From the NCBI RefSeq assembly GCF_029945805.1, contig NZ_JAQSDH010000044.1, forward strand, positions 104,398 through 168,397: a stretch of DNA of 64,000 nt, read 5' to 3'. Under the pieces are notes generated by a model, which was not told where the DNA came from, searched no databases, and saw only the letters and a list, made by a program, of their open reading frames with translations. The stretch is from Flavobacterium sp. (GTDB lineage: Bacteria; Bacteroidota; Bacteroidia; Flavobacteriales; Flavobacteriaceae). The position numbers were made by a program, and so were the translations under genes. Position 1 is the stretch's first letter, and each line of letters starts with the position of its first letter. This document shows positions 17,970-27,957 of the stretch, piece by piece.

Positions 17970-20657
17970 TTATTCGGTTTTTTTGAGCAAGGTAAACGCT
18001 ATACAGGCTCCTTTAACAGCAGGCATAACCTCTATTTTTCCCCCGTGATGCTCTACAATTTGTTTGCAAATGGCTAATCCCAATCCGCTGCCAACCGGTT
18101 TTTTAATATTTTGATTCATGGATTGATAAAACTTATCAAAAATAATTTCATAATCGTTCGGGGTGATTCCTTTACCGTTATCGTGCACACTAGTTTGGAT
18201 GAAATTTTCTTTTTCAACTACTTGAATGGTAATTAGTCCTTCGTTTTCGGGACAGAATTTTATCGCATTCGAAATTAAATTCGTCATTACTTGCACGATT
18301 CGGTCTTCATCATAAAAAGCGGTTACTTTATCTTTAGATTCGGTATGAATTGTTATTTTTTTGTTTCGGATAAGATGCTGCAATGGCTCTACGGCGTTTT
18401 CGATAGTTTTGATCAAATTGTGTTTCGCTGGATAAATAGTTTGCTTACCCGTTTCAAATTTTTCTAAATCGAGAATCTTATCAATCAATCGGTTCAATCG
18501 GTCTGATTCCGAAATGATGTTTTGCAGAAATTGTTTTCTTAGTTCATCCGGAATATCATCGTCATCGTGAAGGATTTCGCTGGCAGCACGAATAGCGGTT
18601 ATTGGCGTGCGTAATTCATGTGTTACCGTGTCTAAAAATTCATCTTTTTGTTGGTCTTTGGTTACCAACGATTGATTGGCTAGTTGCAATTTGGCACTGA
18701 TTTTTTTTAGCTCGTTAGAAGTCTCAGTCAGTTTCTTATTAATGATGATGTTTTCTTTAGATTCCTCCAAAATTTTCAATACTTCAGGCAAAGTAATTTT
18801 CTCTTCTTTTACCACACTGGCAATCAGAATTCGCGCCGAAGCCGTTCCGATATGACCTGTCAGTAAATTTTCTGAAAACTTAACCAAACGCGCATCCGCT
18901 AGTTTCTGGTCTTTAGCGACATTGTATTTCAAGTTGAAAATAGTCAAAGCACGCTTGGTTCGTTCTTCGCCTAGGAATCGAATCAATACTTTCTCAATAT
19001 CACTAGTATATGCGGTTCCTTTCCACACAAAAGCATTCTCATGATTGGTGATGTATTTGTTGATGTCGATAAACATCTCAGCATAATTGCGCTCGCGATA
19101 ATTACCTTTAAAACTAACAGACACTGAAAAATAAACCACACTATTAAACAGTAGGCTCCAAAACAAAGCATGTTGGACTGGCTGCAAGTAATCCAATCCA
19201 AACAATTGGAACGGTTTTAGCAAATAAAAGCCCATAAAACCTTCCGATATGAAAGTGCTGTTTTCATTGCTAATCCCAATAGAATATGGCGCTAACAACG
19301 TATAAATGCAAATTAGGAATCCGATAATAATGCCATAGACAGCACCAAGACGGGAACCCCTTCGCCAAAACAAAGCTCCGAAAAAAGCAGGTGCCAATTG
19401 GGCAATAATCACAAAAGCAATCAATCCGATGGAAACCAAACTGTAATCTAACCCAAAGAAACGGTAAATGAGATAGGCCAAAATAATCAAACTAAAAATA
19501 CCAATTTTTCGGCTGTTGACGATGGTTTTACTACTAATAGTTTGTTCTTTACTTTTCAGTTTTCCTAGTAAGTTGTATGGAATCAATATGTTATTAGTAA
19601 TCATAGTTGACAAACCAATAGAGGAAACTACAATCATAGAAATAGCTGCCGAAAATCCACCTAAAAATACTAAAACCGTCAGTGTAGTATTATTAAATAA
19701 TTGCGGAATTAAAAGGGAATAAAAATCGGAATTCACATTTTGGTTTTGGAATAAGATATTCCCGCCCCAAGCTATTGGATACACAAAAATATTGAAAATC
19801 AAAAGATACAGAGGAAACAACCAAATGGCTTTATTCACGTGGTTTTCCTTATTGTTTTCTATTACAGCAACCTGAAATTGTCTTGGTAATAAAAAGATTG
19901 CAAACATTGACAATACACAAAGCAAAAACCAGTTAATTACTTGTGGCAAACCGCCAATAGTGTTCTTTTCTTTGAAATGTTCTAAAACGGAGGCTTTTTG
20001 GTAAATATCATCAAAACCATCAAAGACAAAGAAAGTAACATATACTCCGATGATGACAAAGAAGACCAATTTTAAAACGCTTTCCATTGCTACTGCCGTT
20101 ACAATTCCTTTTCGCTTTTCAGAAGCATCAACATAACGGGTTCCGTAGTAAGAGGCAAATAATGCTAATGCGACCGCCACATAAGTAGTGGTATCATCAA
20201 AAATATAATGACTCGTTTTCGTCTTGGTCACCACATGAAAGGTCTCAGCAATCGCTTTTAATTGCAAGGCGATATAAGGTAAAATCCCAGTTAAACAAAT
20301 TACGGTAACTATGGCTCCTAAGAATCGGCTGTTGCCGTAGCGAAGTGAGATAAAATCGGCTATACTAGAGATTTTGTTAACTCTAGATATGCGAATAATT
20401 TTTTTTAGAATTACGATCCACGACGGAATAATAATTATTGGGCCCAAGTAAATACTAATGTAACTCAAACCACTTTCTGCAGCCAAGCCGATGCTACCAT
20501 AATACGTCCAAGCAGTGCAGTATACAGCCAGTGAAAGCGAATATACATACGGATTGACTGTCCATTTGCTGTTGCCTTTTTTTTCTGCCCAATGTGCCAT
20601 GAAAAAGAGCATGGCCAAGTAGACTGAGAGAATCAGAAGTAAAACAGCACTATTCAT
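17970..20657 (-). CDS. CbrA-like SLC5 symporter / STAC / histidine kinase fusion
   Basis: 895 residues. The first about 500 residues are a sodium:solute symporter of the SLC5 type with about 13 helices. The next section has an STAC domain (VKFSENLLTGHIGTASAR). A coiled stretch leads to HisKA with the H-box DTVTHELRTPITA and a HATPase domain with NLISNAIKF, DNGKGI and GSGLGLAICKQIVEHHGG. The design matches CbrA-type sensors that transport or sense a substrate and phosphorylate a receiver. The neighbouring acyl-CoA ligases suggest a short carboxylate as the stimulus; that is inference. Confidence 0.93.
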   Translation of the reverse strand: MNSAVLLLILSVYLAMLFFMAHWAEKKGNSKWTVNPYVYSLSLAVYCTAWTYYGSIGLAAESGLSYISIYLGPIIIIPSWIVILKKIIRISRVNKISSIADFISLRYGNSRFLGAIVTVICLTGILPYIALQLKAIAETFHVVTKTKTSHYIFDDTTTYVAVALALFASYYGTRYVDASEKRKGIVTAVAMESVLKLVFFVIIGVYVTFFVFDGFDDIYQKASVLEHFKEKNTIGGLPQVINWFLLCVLSMFAIFLLPRQFQVAVIENNKENHVNKAIWLFPLYLLIFNIFVYPIAWGGNILFQNQNVNSDFYSLLIPQLFNNTTLTVLVFLGGFSAAISMIVVSSIGLSTMITNNILIPYNLLGKLKSKEQTISSKTIVNSRKIGIFSLIILAYLIYRFFGLDYSLVSIGLIAFVIIAQLAPAFFGALFWRRGSRLGAVYGIIIGFLICIYTLLAPYSIGISNENSTFISEGFMGFYLLKPFQLFGLDYLQPVQHALFWSLLFNSVVYFSVSVSFKGNYRERNYAEMFIDINKYITNHENAFVWKGTAYTSDIEKVLIRFLGEERTKRALTIFNLKYNVAKDQKLADARLVKFSENLLTGHIGTASARILIASVVKEEKITLPEVLKILEESKENIIINKKLTETSNELKKISAKLQLANQSLVTKDQQKDEFLDTVTHELRTPITAIRAASEILHDDDDIPDELRKQFLQNIISESDRLNRLIDKILDLEKFETGKQTIYPAKHNLIKTIENAVEPLQHLIRNKKITIHTESKDKVTAFYDEDRIVQVMTNLISNAIKFCPENEGLITIQVVEKENFIQTSVHDNGKGITPNDYEIIFDKFYQSMNQNIKKPVGSGLGLAICKQIVEHHGGKIEVMPAVKGACIAFTLLKKTE

Positions 20658-20844
20658 CGTATCGTTTAATTATTATGAATGATAATAACACTGAAAACGC
20701 CCAAATAGAAAAGATATAAATATAGATAATTGGAAATCCCAACAATGACTTAGCTGAATCAAATAGCAATACAATAGGAATGTTAAGCCCTATTAGCAAT
20801 GCCATAGATAAAATAACTAATTTTTGTTGGTGTCTTTTTTTCAT
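20650..20844 (-). CDS. Small two-helix membrane protein
   Basis: 64 residues with two hydrophobic segments (LVILSMALLIGLNIPIVLLF and IIYIYIFSIWAFSVLLSFII) and basic ends. Its 3' end overlaps the start of the symporter-kinase gene by 8 bp, which indicates translational coupling. Small membrane partners (DUF485/DUF4212 types) accompany acetate-type SLC5 carriers elsewhere; this could be an analogue but is not clearly a member of those families. Confidence 0.75.
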   Translation of the reverse strand: MKKRHQQKLVILSMALLIGLNIPIVLLFDSAKSLLGFPIIYIYIFSIWAFSVLLSFIIIKRYDE

Positions 20845-20908
20845 CTTATTTAAATTACCAAAAGCTCTTATTGAATAAGAGCCTTTGGATAACTAACAAA
20901 TTATAACA

Positions 20909-21133
20909 TTAATCGTAATCTTCATCATATTCGTCGGTTACACAATAATAACCAAACAATGCCAATCCGGTTACGATGAGCGGTAACAAGATAAAGAAAA
21001 TGATAATCCCAAAAACTAAATCTTCTTGTTTACCAGAAGTAAGTTTACTTCCGAAAATACCGATACTGTAATAGGCTACTGCTATTGCTAGAACTATCCA
21101 TATAAATCCTAAATATTTTTTTACTGTGTTCAT
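20909..21133 (-). CDS. Small membrane protein (DUF6814-like)
   Basis: 74 residues: MNTVKKYLGFIWIVLAIAVAY, a short loop, a second hydrophobic segment (LVFGIIIFFILLPLIVTGLALFGYY), and an acidic tail ending DEYDEDYD. It lies 12 bp after the MFS transporter gene, in the same run. Similar small proteins are common near MFS transporters in Bacteroidota. Function unknown. Confidence 0.7.
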   Translation of the reverse strand: MNTVKKYLGFIWIVLAIAVAYYSIGIFGSKLTSGKQEDLVFGIIIFFILLPLIVTGLALFGYYCVTDEYDEDYD

Positions 21134-21145
21134 AATTGCTTTATA

Positions 21146-22684
21146 TTATTCGTGAAGAGTATTAATTTTTCTATCGATGTAAATCATTCCTATGACAAAA
21201 CAGACGGCGGCTATTCCAATAGGATACCATAGTCCTTCCAAATAGAATTGTGGGTCACCCGCATCTTTTGCCGAAGTTACGAAATAGGTAGATATGGCCG
21301 GTAGTAATCCACCGAATATTCCGTTACCAACATGGTAAGGCAATGACATCGAAGTATATCGAATCTTCGTTGGGAACATTTCGACTAAAAATGCTGCAAT
21401 CGGTCCATAAACCATTGTTACAAAAATGACTTGAAGAAACACTAAGAAAATCAACATCATCCGATCATTATTTGTGATGGTTTTAGTGACTTTAGTTTCA
21501 ATTTTATCTTTGCCCTTGTCGTCTTGCAGTAACTTCCCGCTTTCGAAATGTTTGGTTTTGATTTCTTCAACAGTAGTACCATCAGCATAGGCTTTGTTGG
21601 TTGTGTAAATAGAATCCAATTTGGTTCCGTCTATTTCTTTAATAGAAGGCACTATAGTTGTTTTGTCTACCAATTCAGTTTTCAAAGTCAAATCGGTCGT
21701 TTGATACATCGCTTTGTATATTGGACGGTAAGCCAAGATGGCTAATAACATTCCACCCATCATAATGTATTTTCTACCTACTTTATCGCTCAACCATCCG
21801 AAGAAAATAAAGAAGGGCGTTCCAATCAGCAAGGCAATTCCGAGTAAGGTATCTACTTGTGAAGAATCGATACACTGAACCGTTTTCATAAAGTTCATGG
21901 CGTAGAATTGTCCAGTATACCACACAACTCCTTGTCCCATAGTAGCTCCAAATAACGCTAACAAAACAAATTTTAAGTTGTATTTATTTCCGAAACTTTC
22001 TTTTAAAGGATTCGTACTGGTTTTACCTTCTGCTTTGGCTTTGGCAAAAACAGGTGATTCGTGCATGTTTTTCCGAATGAAATAAGATACCATAACCATT
22101 ATAATAGACACCCAGAATGGTACTCTCCATCCCCATTCGTCAAAGGCTTCTTTGGATAACAGATTTCTTGTAATCAAGATTACCATTAATGAAATAAACA
22201 ATCCTACTGTTGCTGTAGTTTGAATCCAGGAAGTCCAATAGCCTTTTTGTCCTTTTGGAGCGTGTTCTGCTACATAAGTTGCAGCGCCACCATATTCTCC
22301 TCCAAGAGCTAAACCTTGTAACAAACGCAGTAGTAAAACAAGTACTGGCGCCATAAAACCTATAGTTTCATAACTTGGAATACATCCAATCAAGAAAGTG
22401 GCACCACCCATTAATAAAAGGGTGACCATAAAGGTGTATTTTCTTCCGATTAGGTCGCCCAAACGTCCGAAGAATAATGCTCCGAAAGGTCTTACTACAA
22501 ATCCGGCTGCAAACGTAGCTAGAGTTGATAAGAAGGCTGCAGTTGGATTTTCGGACGGAAAGAATTTAGTCGAAATTACTACGGCCAAACTACCGAAGAT
22601 GTAAAAGTCATACCACTCAATCATGGTACCCATTGAGGAAGCAGAGATTACCTTCCAGATTCCTTTTGTTGATTTATCGCTCAT
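21146..22684 (-). CDS. MFS transporter of the metabolite:H+ symporter (MHS) type
   Basis: 512 residues and about 12 helices. GRLGDLIGRKYTF after helix 2 is the MFS signature, repeated in the second half as DKVGRKYIMMGG. Other matches to the MHS/ProP-ShiA group are GTMIEWYDFYIFGS at the N-terminus and GGEYGGAATYVAEHAPKGQKG between helices 4 and 5. A long hydrophilic loop of about 80 residues (about 325-410) is inserted in the C-terminal half. Probably imports an organic acid across the inner membrane, in line with the following ligase genes. Confidence 0.92.
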   Translation of the reverse strand: MSDKSTKGIWKVISASSMGTMIEWYDFYIFGSLAVVISTKFFPSENPTAAFLSTLATFAAGFVVRPFGALFFGRLGDLIGRKYTFMVTLLLMGGATFLIGCIPSYETIGFMAPVLVLLLRLLQGLALGGEYGGAATYVAEHAPKGQKGYWTSWIQTTATVGLFISLMVILITRNLLSKEAFDEWGWRVPFWVSIIMVMVSYFIRKNMHESPVFAKAKAEGKTSTNPLKESFGNKYNLKFVLLALFGATMGQGVVWYTGQFYAMNFMKTVQCIDSSQVDTLLGIALLIGTPFFIFFGWLSDKVGRKYIMMGGMLLAILAYRPIYKAMYQTTDLTLKTELVDKTTIVPSIKEIDGTKLDSIYTTNKAYADGTTVEEIKTKHFESGKLLQDDKGKDKIETKVTKTITNNDRMMLIFLVFLQVIFVTMVYGPIAAFLVEMFPTKIRYTSMSLPYHVGNGIFGGLLPAISTYFVTSAKDAGDPQFYLEGLWYPIGIAAVCFVIGMIYIDRKINTLHE

Positions 22685-22711
22685 ATTTTATTGTTTTTGG
22701 TTTGGTTTTTT

Positions 22712-24088
22712 TTATAAATAAATTTGAAGTTGTAGCAAAAATTCGCTTTTGTAAGTATCCAAATTATCTTTGGCAGTATACACTGGACGAGTTGAATATT
22801 GTGCTGTTAGCTTTGCATGATGACCATCTAAAAACAAGTTGGTTCCAATATCGAACTGATTGCTTGCTTGTTCAAAAGCGTCAAATTTCTTGTAAGTATA
22901 TGCTCCGAAAGGTTGGACTCTAACTTTAGGTTTTTCATTTTTGTTGGGTAATAAGAATCCGGCTTGTGTATACCAAATTGTGCCTGTGCCAATCACGGGT
23001 TGCAAATTTCCTGCTCCGGCAAGTCCCGGAGTTCCTGTGAAATTAGTGTCAGAAACTCCAACATTCATAATTCCTAAATTTCTAACGTAGTTTGGACCAA
23101 AATCATAATCATACAAAACGCTATAAACAGTAATGGCCATTTTTTGCTCCTTTTTTCCAATTGGTAGATCTAAGAAAGCATCAGCAGCGAATAAATTTAT
23201 TGAATGTTTTTCGATTACACCATTTACAGCTGTTTTAGTTCCGCTTGGCGCAGTATAAAAACCGGCACCAATGTTAAACATTCGCTTAGTTCCTAAATAA
23301 CAACCTACTTTGTAAGGTAAAAAATTGGATTCTTTATCAAAAAATTGATATTCTACATATCCTGCTTTTGACCACTTGGTATTAGCACTATTATCAACCG
23401 CAACGGCAGTTGCATTTGATGTAGCATCTGTTGGAACTTGATTGGTAGCAAATGGTTTATTCAAACTGAATCGATATTCCAATTTATTGTATTTTCCTTT
23501 TGCAAAAACGCCAATTTGACGGGCAAACTGATCTGAATTTTCAATTAAAGGCCAATTAAATATAGGAGCATCAATGGTCATGTAATTTAGAGTAGACGAC
23601 ATGGTCATTCTCGATAATCCCATATAATAATGCAATCCAGCACCAATAGAAAGGCTAAAAGGCTTGTTTTCTCTGGGTAAAGCAATAGCATATTCATTCC
23701 ATGCATCGTGAAAGAAAACTCCCGGTTTTTTTCCAGCGCCATAGCCACCAGTTCCTGTAGATCCTGAAGCGCCACCATTGGTAAATGTTTGGTTGTTGAT
23801 TCCAATATGCGTAACAATCATGTAACGCGGTGAAATTTGAGAATAAGCTAAAATACGCAATCGTCTTAATCCGATGTCTTCTTGCTTTGTTGCGGGTTCT
23901 CCTCCTACTAGAGAGCCTGGATTTAAATCGGTAGCCCGCATCCAAATCTGATTCCATGCAATAAATCGCATGTATTTGGTTCCTTCTGGATTGAGATTGA
24001 ATTTCATTCCTCCGCCATAATCAGGCGATCCTTGTCCGAAAGACAATGCTGAAAAAAGTACAGCAGTTAATAAAACTATTTTTTTCAT
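22712..24088 (-). CDS. Outer-membrane porin-like beta-barrel protein
   Basis: 458 residues with a signal peptide (MKKIVLLTAVLFSALSFGQ). The mature protein is rich in alternating hydrophobic strands with aromatic girdles, Gly/Asn-rich loops, and a final strand ending LLQLQIYL. No TonB box or plug is seen, so it is a general porin-like protein rather than a receptor. It is the first gene of the carboxylate uptake run, 27 bp before the MFS gene, and could admit the same compounds. Confidence 0.8.
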   Translation of the reverse strand: MKKIVLLTAVLFSALSFGQGSPDYGGGMKFNLNPEGTKYMRFIAWNQIWMRATDLNPGSLVGGEPATKQEDIGLRRLRILAYSQISPRYMIVTHIGINNQTFTNGGASGSTGTGGYGAGKKPGVFFHDAWNEYAIALPRENKPFSLSIGAGLHYYMGLSRMTMSSTLNYMTIDAPIFNWPLIENSDQFARQIGVFAKGKYNKLEYRFSLNKPFATNQVPTDATSNATAVAVDNSANTKWSKAGYVEYQFFDKESNFLPYKVGCYLGTKRMFNIGAGFYTAPSGTKTAVNGVIEKHSINLFAADAFLDLPIGKKEQKMAITVYSVLYDYDFGPNYVRNLGIMNVGVSDTNFTGTPGLAGAGNLQPVIGTGTIWYTQAGFLLPNKNEKPKVRVQPFGAYTYKKFDAFEQASNQFDIGTNLFLDGHHAKLTAQYSTRPVYTAKDNLDTYKSEFLLQLQIYL

Positions 24089-24183
24089 AATTTATAATAT
24101 GGTTTGGTTGATTTAACGAGACCAAATTCAACATTTTGTTCAATGAAAAAAATTATAATATATATAAGTGTAAATCTATATAG

Positions 24184-24603
24184 TTAATCTTTGAAACGCT
24201 CCCATTTTATTAGCATAAACTTATCACCAAGTTCAGTAATAATCATCCCTGCCCCTTTTAAAACTTCTTTATTTTTTAGGAATTCTATTAGTTCCAAGTG
24301 ATTGTATATCTTATAAGTGGGATGATAATCGGTATGATTGGGTTTAGTGATTTTAAACTCCTTTACCCAATTGCTAACTGTTACATGTGAAACGCCGATA
24401 ATACGTTCAATTTCTCTAAAGCTTAAGCCCTCAAGGTAGAGTTGCAACGCTTTCGTCACATAGTAACTGTCTATCTTTTTACCCATTTTATTCACCGTGA
24501 AAAAGTAATTACACTTTTTGCATAAATACCTTTGCCTGTCTTTGATGATACCACTTTTGACTATAGTATTACTTTGACATTTAGGACATGCTAAAATCTC
24601 CAT
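24184..24603 (-). CDS. InsA-like zinc-ribbon/HTH DNA-binding protein
   Basis: 139 residues. A zinc ribbon CPKCQSN...CKKCNYFF (residues about 5-33) is followed by a helix-turn-helix GLSFREIERIIGVSHVTVSNW. This is the IS1/IS1595 InsA N-terminal plan. No catalytic transposase partner (InsB) follows, no inverted repeats are apparent, and the gene is conserved in form with a distinct C-terminal 50 residues. It is most simply read as a domesticated regulator of the uptake genes 95 bp downstream; the target is inferred. Confidence 0.75.
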   Translation of the reverse strand: MEILACPKCQSNTIVKSGIIKDRQRYLCKKCNYFFTVNKMGKKIDSYYVTKALQLYLEGLSFREIERIIGVSHVTVSNWVKEFKITKPNHTDYHPTYKIYNHLELIEFLKNKEVLKGAGMIITELGDKFMLIKWERFKD

Positions 24604-24853
24604 ATATATATATTTTGCATAAATATATCATTTTAGCAACAATACAAAAGCATTATCTTGATTTTTTTGATCGATTATTTAAATAGTATGCAATTTTAAT
24701 AGGTTTTTTTTGCATTGTATACACTTTAATACACAAATGCTATTTTCGGCATTCGATAATATTTATTTTACAAATCTGAAAGTCTATAGCTATGATAGCT
24801 CGATTGTTAAACCAAAATAATTTTCTTAACTTCGTCATCCGAATAAATCACAA

Positions 24854-27349
24854 ATGCATTCAAAAAGTACCAATTCTTTCTTACAATTTCTGGCTGGCGG
24901 CGGTGAAATGGGGAAACTCATTCGTGAAAAAGATTGGAGCAAAAATAAGTTAGGAACTCCCGATACTTGGCCACAGAGTTTACGAACAACACTCAGCATC
25001 ATACTGAATTCTAAATTTCCAATGTTTCTTTTTTGGGGACCCGAACTAATTTGCTTTTATAACGATGCTTATCTTCCAAGTCTGGGAAATGATGGAAAAC
25101 ATCCTGCAATGTTGGGTGGAAGAGCAGAGATACATTGGAAAGAAATCTGGAAAGACATCAAACCCTTATTAAATCAAGTTTTAGAAAAAGGCGAATCTAC
25201 CTGGAATGAAGACCTACTTTTACCGTTTTATCGCAATGGAAAAATGGAAGACATTTATTGGACATTTAGTTACAGTCCGGTACATGACGAATCTGGTAAA
25301 CCAGCTGGAGTTTTTACAACTTGTTTTGAAACGACTGAAAAAGTAAATGTGTTAAAAGAATTGCATAAAAGTAATCAGGAATATAAAAAATATGAGGATA
25401 AATTAAACATTATTATAGACGCTAGTGAATTAGGAACATGGGAATTGGATTTAAAAACTATGGACGCTACTTATTCCGACAGGTATTTAGAAATTATCGG
25501 TGGATATAAAGAGCCAATCAAATTAACACATGAACATTTACTAGCACATCTTCATCCAGATGATTTGGAAATCAGGAAAAAAGCTTTTAGTAATGCGATA
25601 AATAATGGGTATTTGTCCTATGAAGCGCGGGTGATTTGGAAAGACGGTTCCATTCATTGGATGGAAGGAAAAGGAAAGGTTTTTTACGATGTTACTGGTC
25701 AAGCAGAAAAAATGATTGGTACAATACGCGACACAACAAGAGAACGGAATAATCAGATGCTCTTGATTGAAAACGAACGCAAATTTAGATTGCTCTCTGA
25801 TTCTATGCCACAACAAATCTGGACTTCCGATACAGAAGGCAATTTAAATTACTACAATAAATCGGTATTCGAATATTCTGGATTATCGCTTAAGGATTTA
25901 TACGAAAAGAGTTGGTTGGATATTGTGCATCCCGATGATAAAGATGAAAACATCAAAAAATGGGCACATTCAATTACAACCCGTCAAGATTTTTTAATTG
26001 AACATCGGTTCCGCAGATATGATGGTGAATACCGCTGGCAGTTAAGTCGCGCGATTCCGCAAAGAGATGAAGATGGAAAAATCCAAATGTGGGTTGGAAG
26101 CAGCACCGATATTCAAGATCAAAAAACGTTTAGCATTTTACTTGAAAAGCAAGTTAAAGAACGTACTAAAGAGCTGAATCTGTTAAACGAAATTCTGAAA
26201 GAAAGTGAAGAACGCTATCATTTAATGGTCGGAGAAGTTCAAGATTACGCTATTTTATATTTAAGCAAACAGGGAATCATAGAAAACTGGAACAAAGGCG
26301 CCGAACGCATAAAAGGGTATCGGACAGAAGAAATTGTTGGAAAAAGTTTTTCGAACTTTTACACTGCCGAGGATAGACAAAATAATTTACCTCAATTTTT
26401 ATTAGATCAAGCATCCAAACATGGTCGATATGGGCAAGAAGGTTGGCGTGTTCGAAAAGATGGTAGTCTTTTTTGGGCTAATGTTGTCATCACCGCTATT
26501 CATAATGAAATTGATGAAGTTATTGGTTTTTCTAAAGTTACACACGACTTGACGGCTAAAAAAGATGCTGACGATAAATTAAAATTAAATGCAATAGAAC
26601 TCAAACAAAAAAATCTCGAACTAGAAGAAATGAACAAGGAGCTTCAGTCCTTCGCTTATATCTCGAGCCATGATTTGCAAGAACCACTCCGTAAAATACA
26701 AACGTTTTCCAATCAGATCATTGAAAAAGAATTTGATAACTTATCCGAAAATGGTAAAGACAGATTCAAGCGGATGCAAAATGCTGCACAAAGAATGCAG
26801 ACCCTTATAAACGATTTACTTGCTTATTCTAGGACGAATACTCAAGATGTAGTATTGACAAAAACAGATCTCAATATAATTATTAAAGACGTTATTGAAG
26901 ATCTACAAGAAGAAATTCAAGAAAAAAAGGCTACAATAGAAATAGAACAAGTGGAATCGGATGTTTTTATCGTTCCTTTTCAAATACACCAACTACTTTT
27001 TAACCTTCTGAGCAATTCACTTAAGTTTTCACTCGAAAATTTTCCGCCAATTATAAAAATAAAGTGTAATATAAATAAAGGTGAAAAATTAAATAATGCT
27101 GCATTAGACAAAGAAACAAAGTACTGCCATATCCGATTTTCTGACAACGGAATTGGTTTTGACCAACAGTATAGCGATAAAATATTTGAAGTATTCCAAC
27201 GATTGCATGGTAGAGAAGTATATCAAGGAACCGGAATTGGTTTAGCGATAGTCAAAAAAATAATTGACAATCACAAAGGCTTTATTACAGCATCTGGCGA
27301 ACCTAATAAAGGAGCTACATTCGATATTTATTTTCCCGTAAATAGCTAA
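24854..27349 (+). CDS. Multi-PAS sensor histidine kinase
   Basis: 831 residues with no transmembrane segment. An N-terminal PAS-like domain (FPMFLFWGPELICFYNDAYLP) is followed by PAS/PAC repeats at about 175-300, 305-430 and 445-575 (PAS_3 style WTSDTEGNLNYYNKS and ERIKGYRTEEIVGKSF). A coiled region precedes a HisKA-type helix with SSHDLQEPLRKIQTF as H-box and a HATPase (NLLSNSLKFS, DNGIGFDQ, GTGIGLAIVKKI). Resembles phytochrome-like soluble kinases. The receiver gene 108 bp downstream is the likely partner. Confidence 0.93.
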   Translation: MHSKSTNSFLQFLAGGGEMGKLIREKDWSKNKLGTPDTWPQSLRTTLSIILNSKFPMFLFWGPELICFYNDAYLPSLGNDGKHPAMLGGRAEIHWKEIWKDIKPLLNQVLEKGESTWNEDLLLPFYRNGKMEDIYWTFSYSPVHDESGKPAGVFTTCFETTEKVNVLKELHKSNQEYKKYEDKLNIIIDASELGTWELDLKTMDATYSDRYLEIIGGYKEPIKLTHEHLLAHLHPDDLEIRKKAFSNAINNGYLSYEARVIWKDGSIHWMEGKGKVFYDVTGQAEKMIGTIRDTTRERNNQMLLIENERKFRLLSDSMPQQIWTSDTEGNLNYYNKSVFEYSGLSLKDLYEKSWLDIVHPDDKDENIKKWAHSITTRQDFLIEHRFRRYDGEYRWQLSRAIPQRDEDGKIQMWVGSSTDIQDQKTFSILLEKQVKERTKELNLLNEILKESEERYHLMVGEVQDYAILYLSKQGIIENWNKGAERIKGYRTEEIVGKSFSNFYTAEDRQNNLPQFLLDQASKHGRYGQEGWRVRKDGSLFWANVVITAIHNEIDEVIGFSKVTHDLTAKKDADDKLKLNAIELKQKNLELEEMNKELQSFAYISSHDLQEPLRKIQTFSNQIIEKEFDNLSENGKDRFKRMQNAAQRMQTLINDLLAYSRTNTQDVVLTKTDLNIIIKDVIEDLQEEIQEKKATIEIEQVESDVFIVPFQIHQLLFNLLSNSLKFSLENFPPIIKIKCNINKGEKLNNAALDKETKYCHIRFSDNGIGFDQQYSDKIFEVFQRLHGREVYQGTGIGLAIVKKIIDNHKGFITASGEPNKGATFDIYFPVNS

Positions 27350-27457
27350 TTGTCAAAATTTAACCCTTAAAACCACACTACTTAAACAACTGTTAATTTC
27401 TTTCAATTCGTATTATTTAAATAGCTATCTTCACACAAAAAAAGTACTATTCTGAAA

Positions 27458-27895
27458 ATGGAAGAAAAAGCATTCACCTCAATTTTTTACGCAGACGACG
27501 ATGTTGATGATTTAGATTTTTTTAAAGAAGTTACAACTGAAATTAACCAAGCTGTGTCTTTATTTGAAGAAGGAGAAAAATTACTTCAACAACTTCACAA
27601 TCCACCACCACAAGCTTCAGTTATATTCCTAGATTTAAACATGCCAATAAAATCGGGTTTTGAAGTACTTCAAGAAATAAAAGCTACACCTGCAATCGGA
27701 AATATTCCAGTTGTGATTTTGACAACTTCTAGCAATCCGTCCGACATTGAACTGTGTAAAAATCTTGGTGTAGACCTTTATATAAGAAAACCAACATCAG
27801 TCCAAGACCTGAAAAAAGCCATCAATTATGTGCTGTCAATTGATTGGAATACTTATCATACGTCCAATAAAGAATTTGTTTATCACCGTTACTAG
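27458..27895 (+). CDS. Response regulator, Rcp1-like
   Basis: 145 residues, receiver only. Acidic pocket ADDDVDDLD near residue 14, phospho-acceptor in VIFLDLNMPIKSGFEV near 62, then VILTTSS and lysine in YIRKPTS. The Rcp-type receivers serve PAS/GAF kinases without output domains. Followed by a good terminator at 27913-27949. Confidence 0.92.
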   Translation: MEEKAFTSIFYADDDVDDLDFFKEVTTEINQAVSLFEEGEKLLQQLHNPPPQASVIFLDLNMPIKSGFEVLQEIKATPAIGNIPVVILTTSSNPSDIELCKNLGVDLYIRKPTSVQDLKKAINYVLSIDWNTYHTSNKEFVYHRY

Positions 27896-27912
27896 TTTGA
27901 AATTCATCGCAT

Positions 27913-27949
27913 AAAAAAAGCCTGCTGAAATTTTTCTAGTAGGCTTTTT
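27913..27949. terminator. Bidirectional terminator
   Basis: AAAAGCCTGCT pairs with AGTAGGCTTTTT around a GAAATTTTTCT loop. It serves the response regulator gene and the converging DUF885 gene. Confidence 0.85.
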
Positions 27950-27957
27950 GTTTGATT

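Noticed and set aside
24184..24603. An IS1-type insertion sequence
   Set aside because: Only the InsA-like part exists, no InsB frame or inverted repeats are seen.
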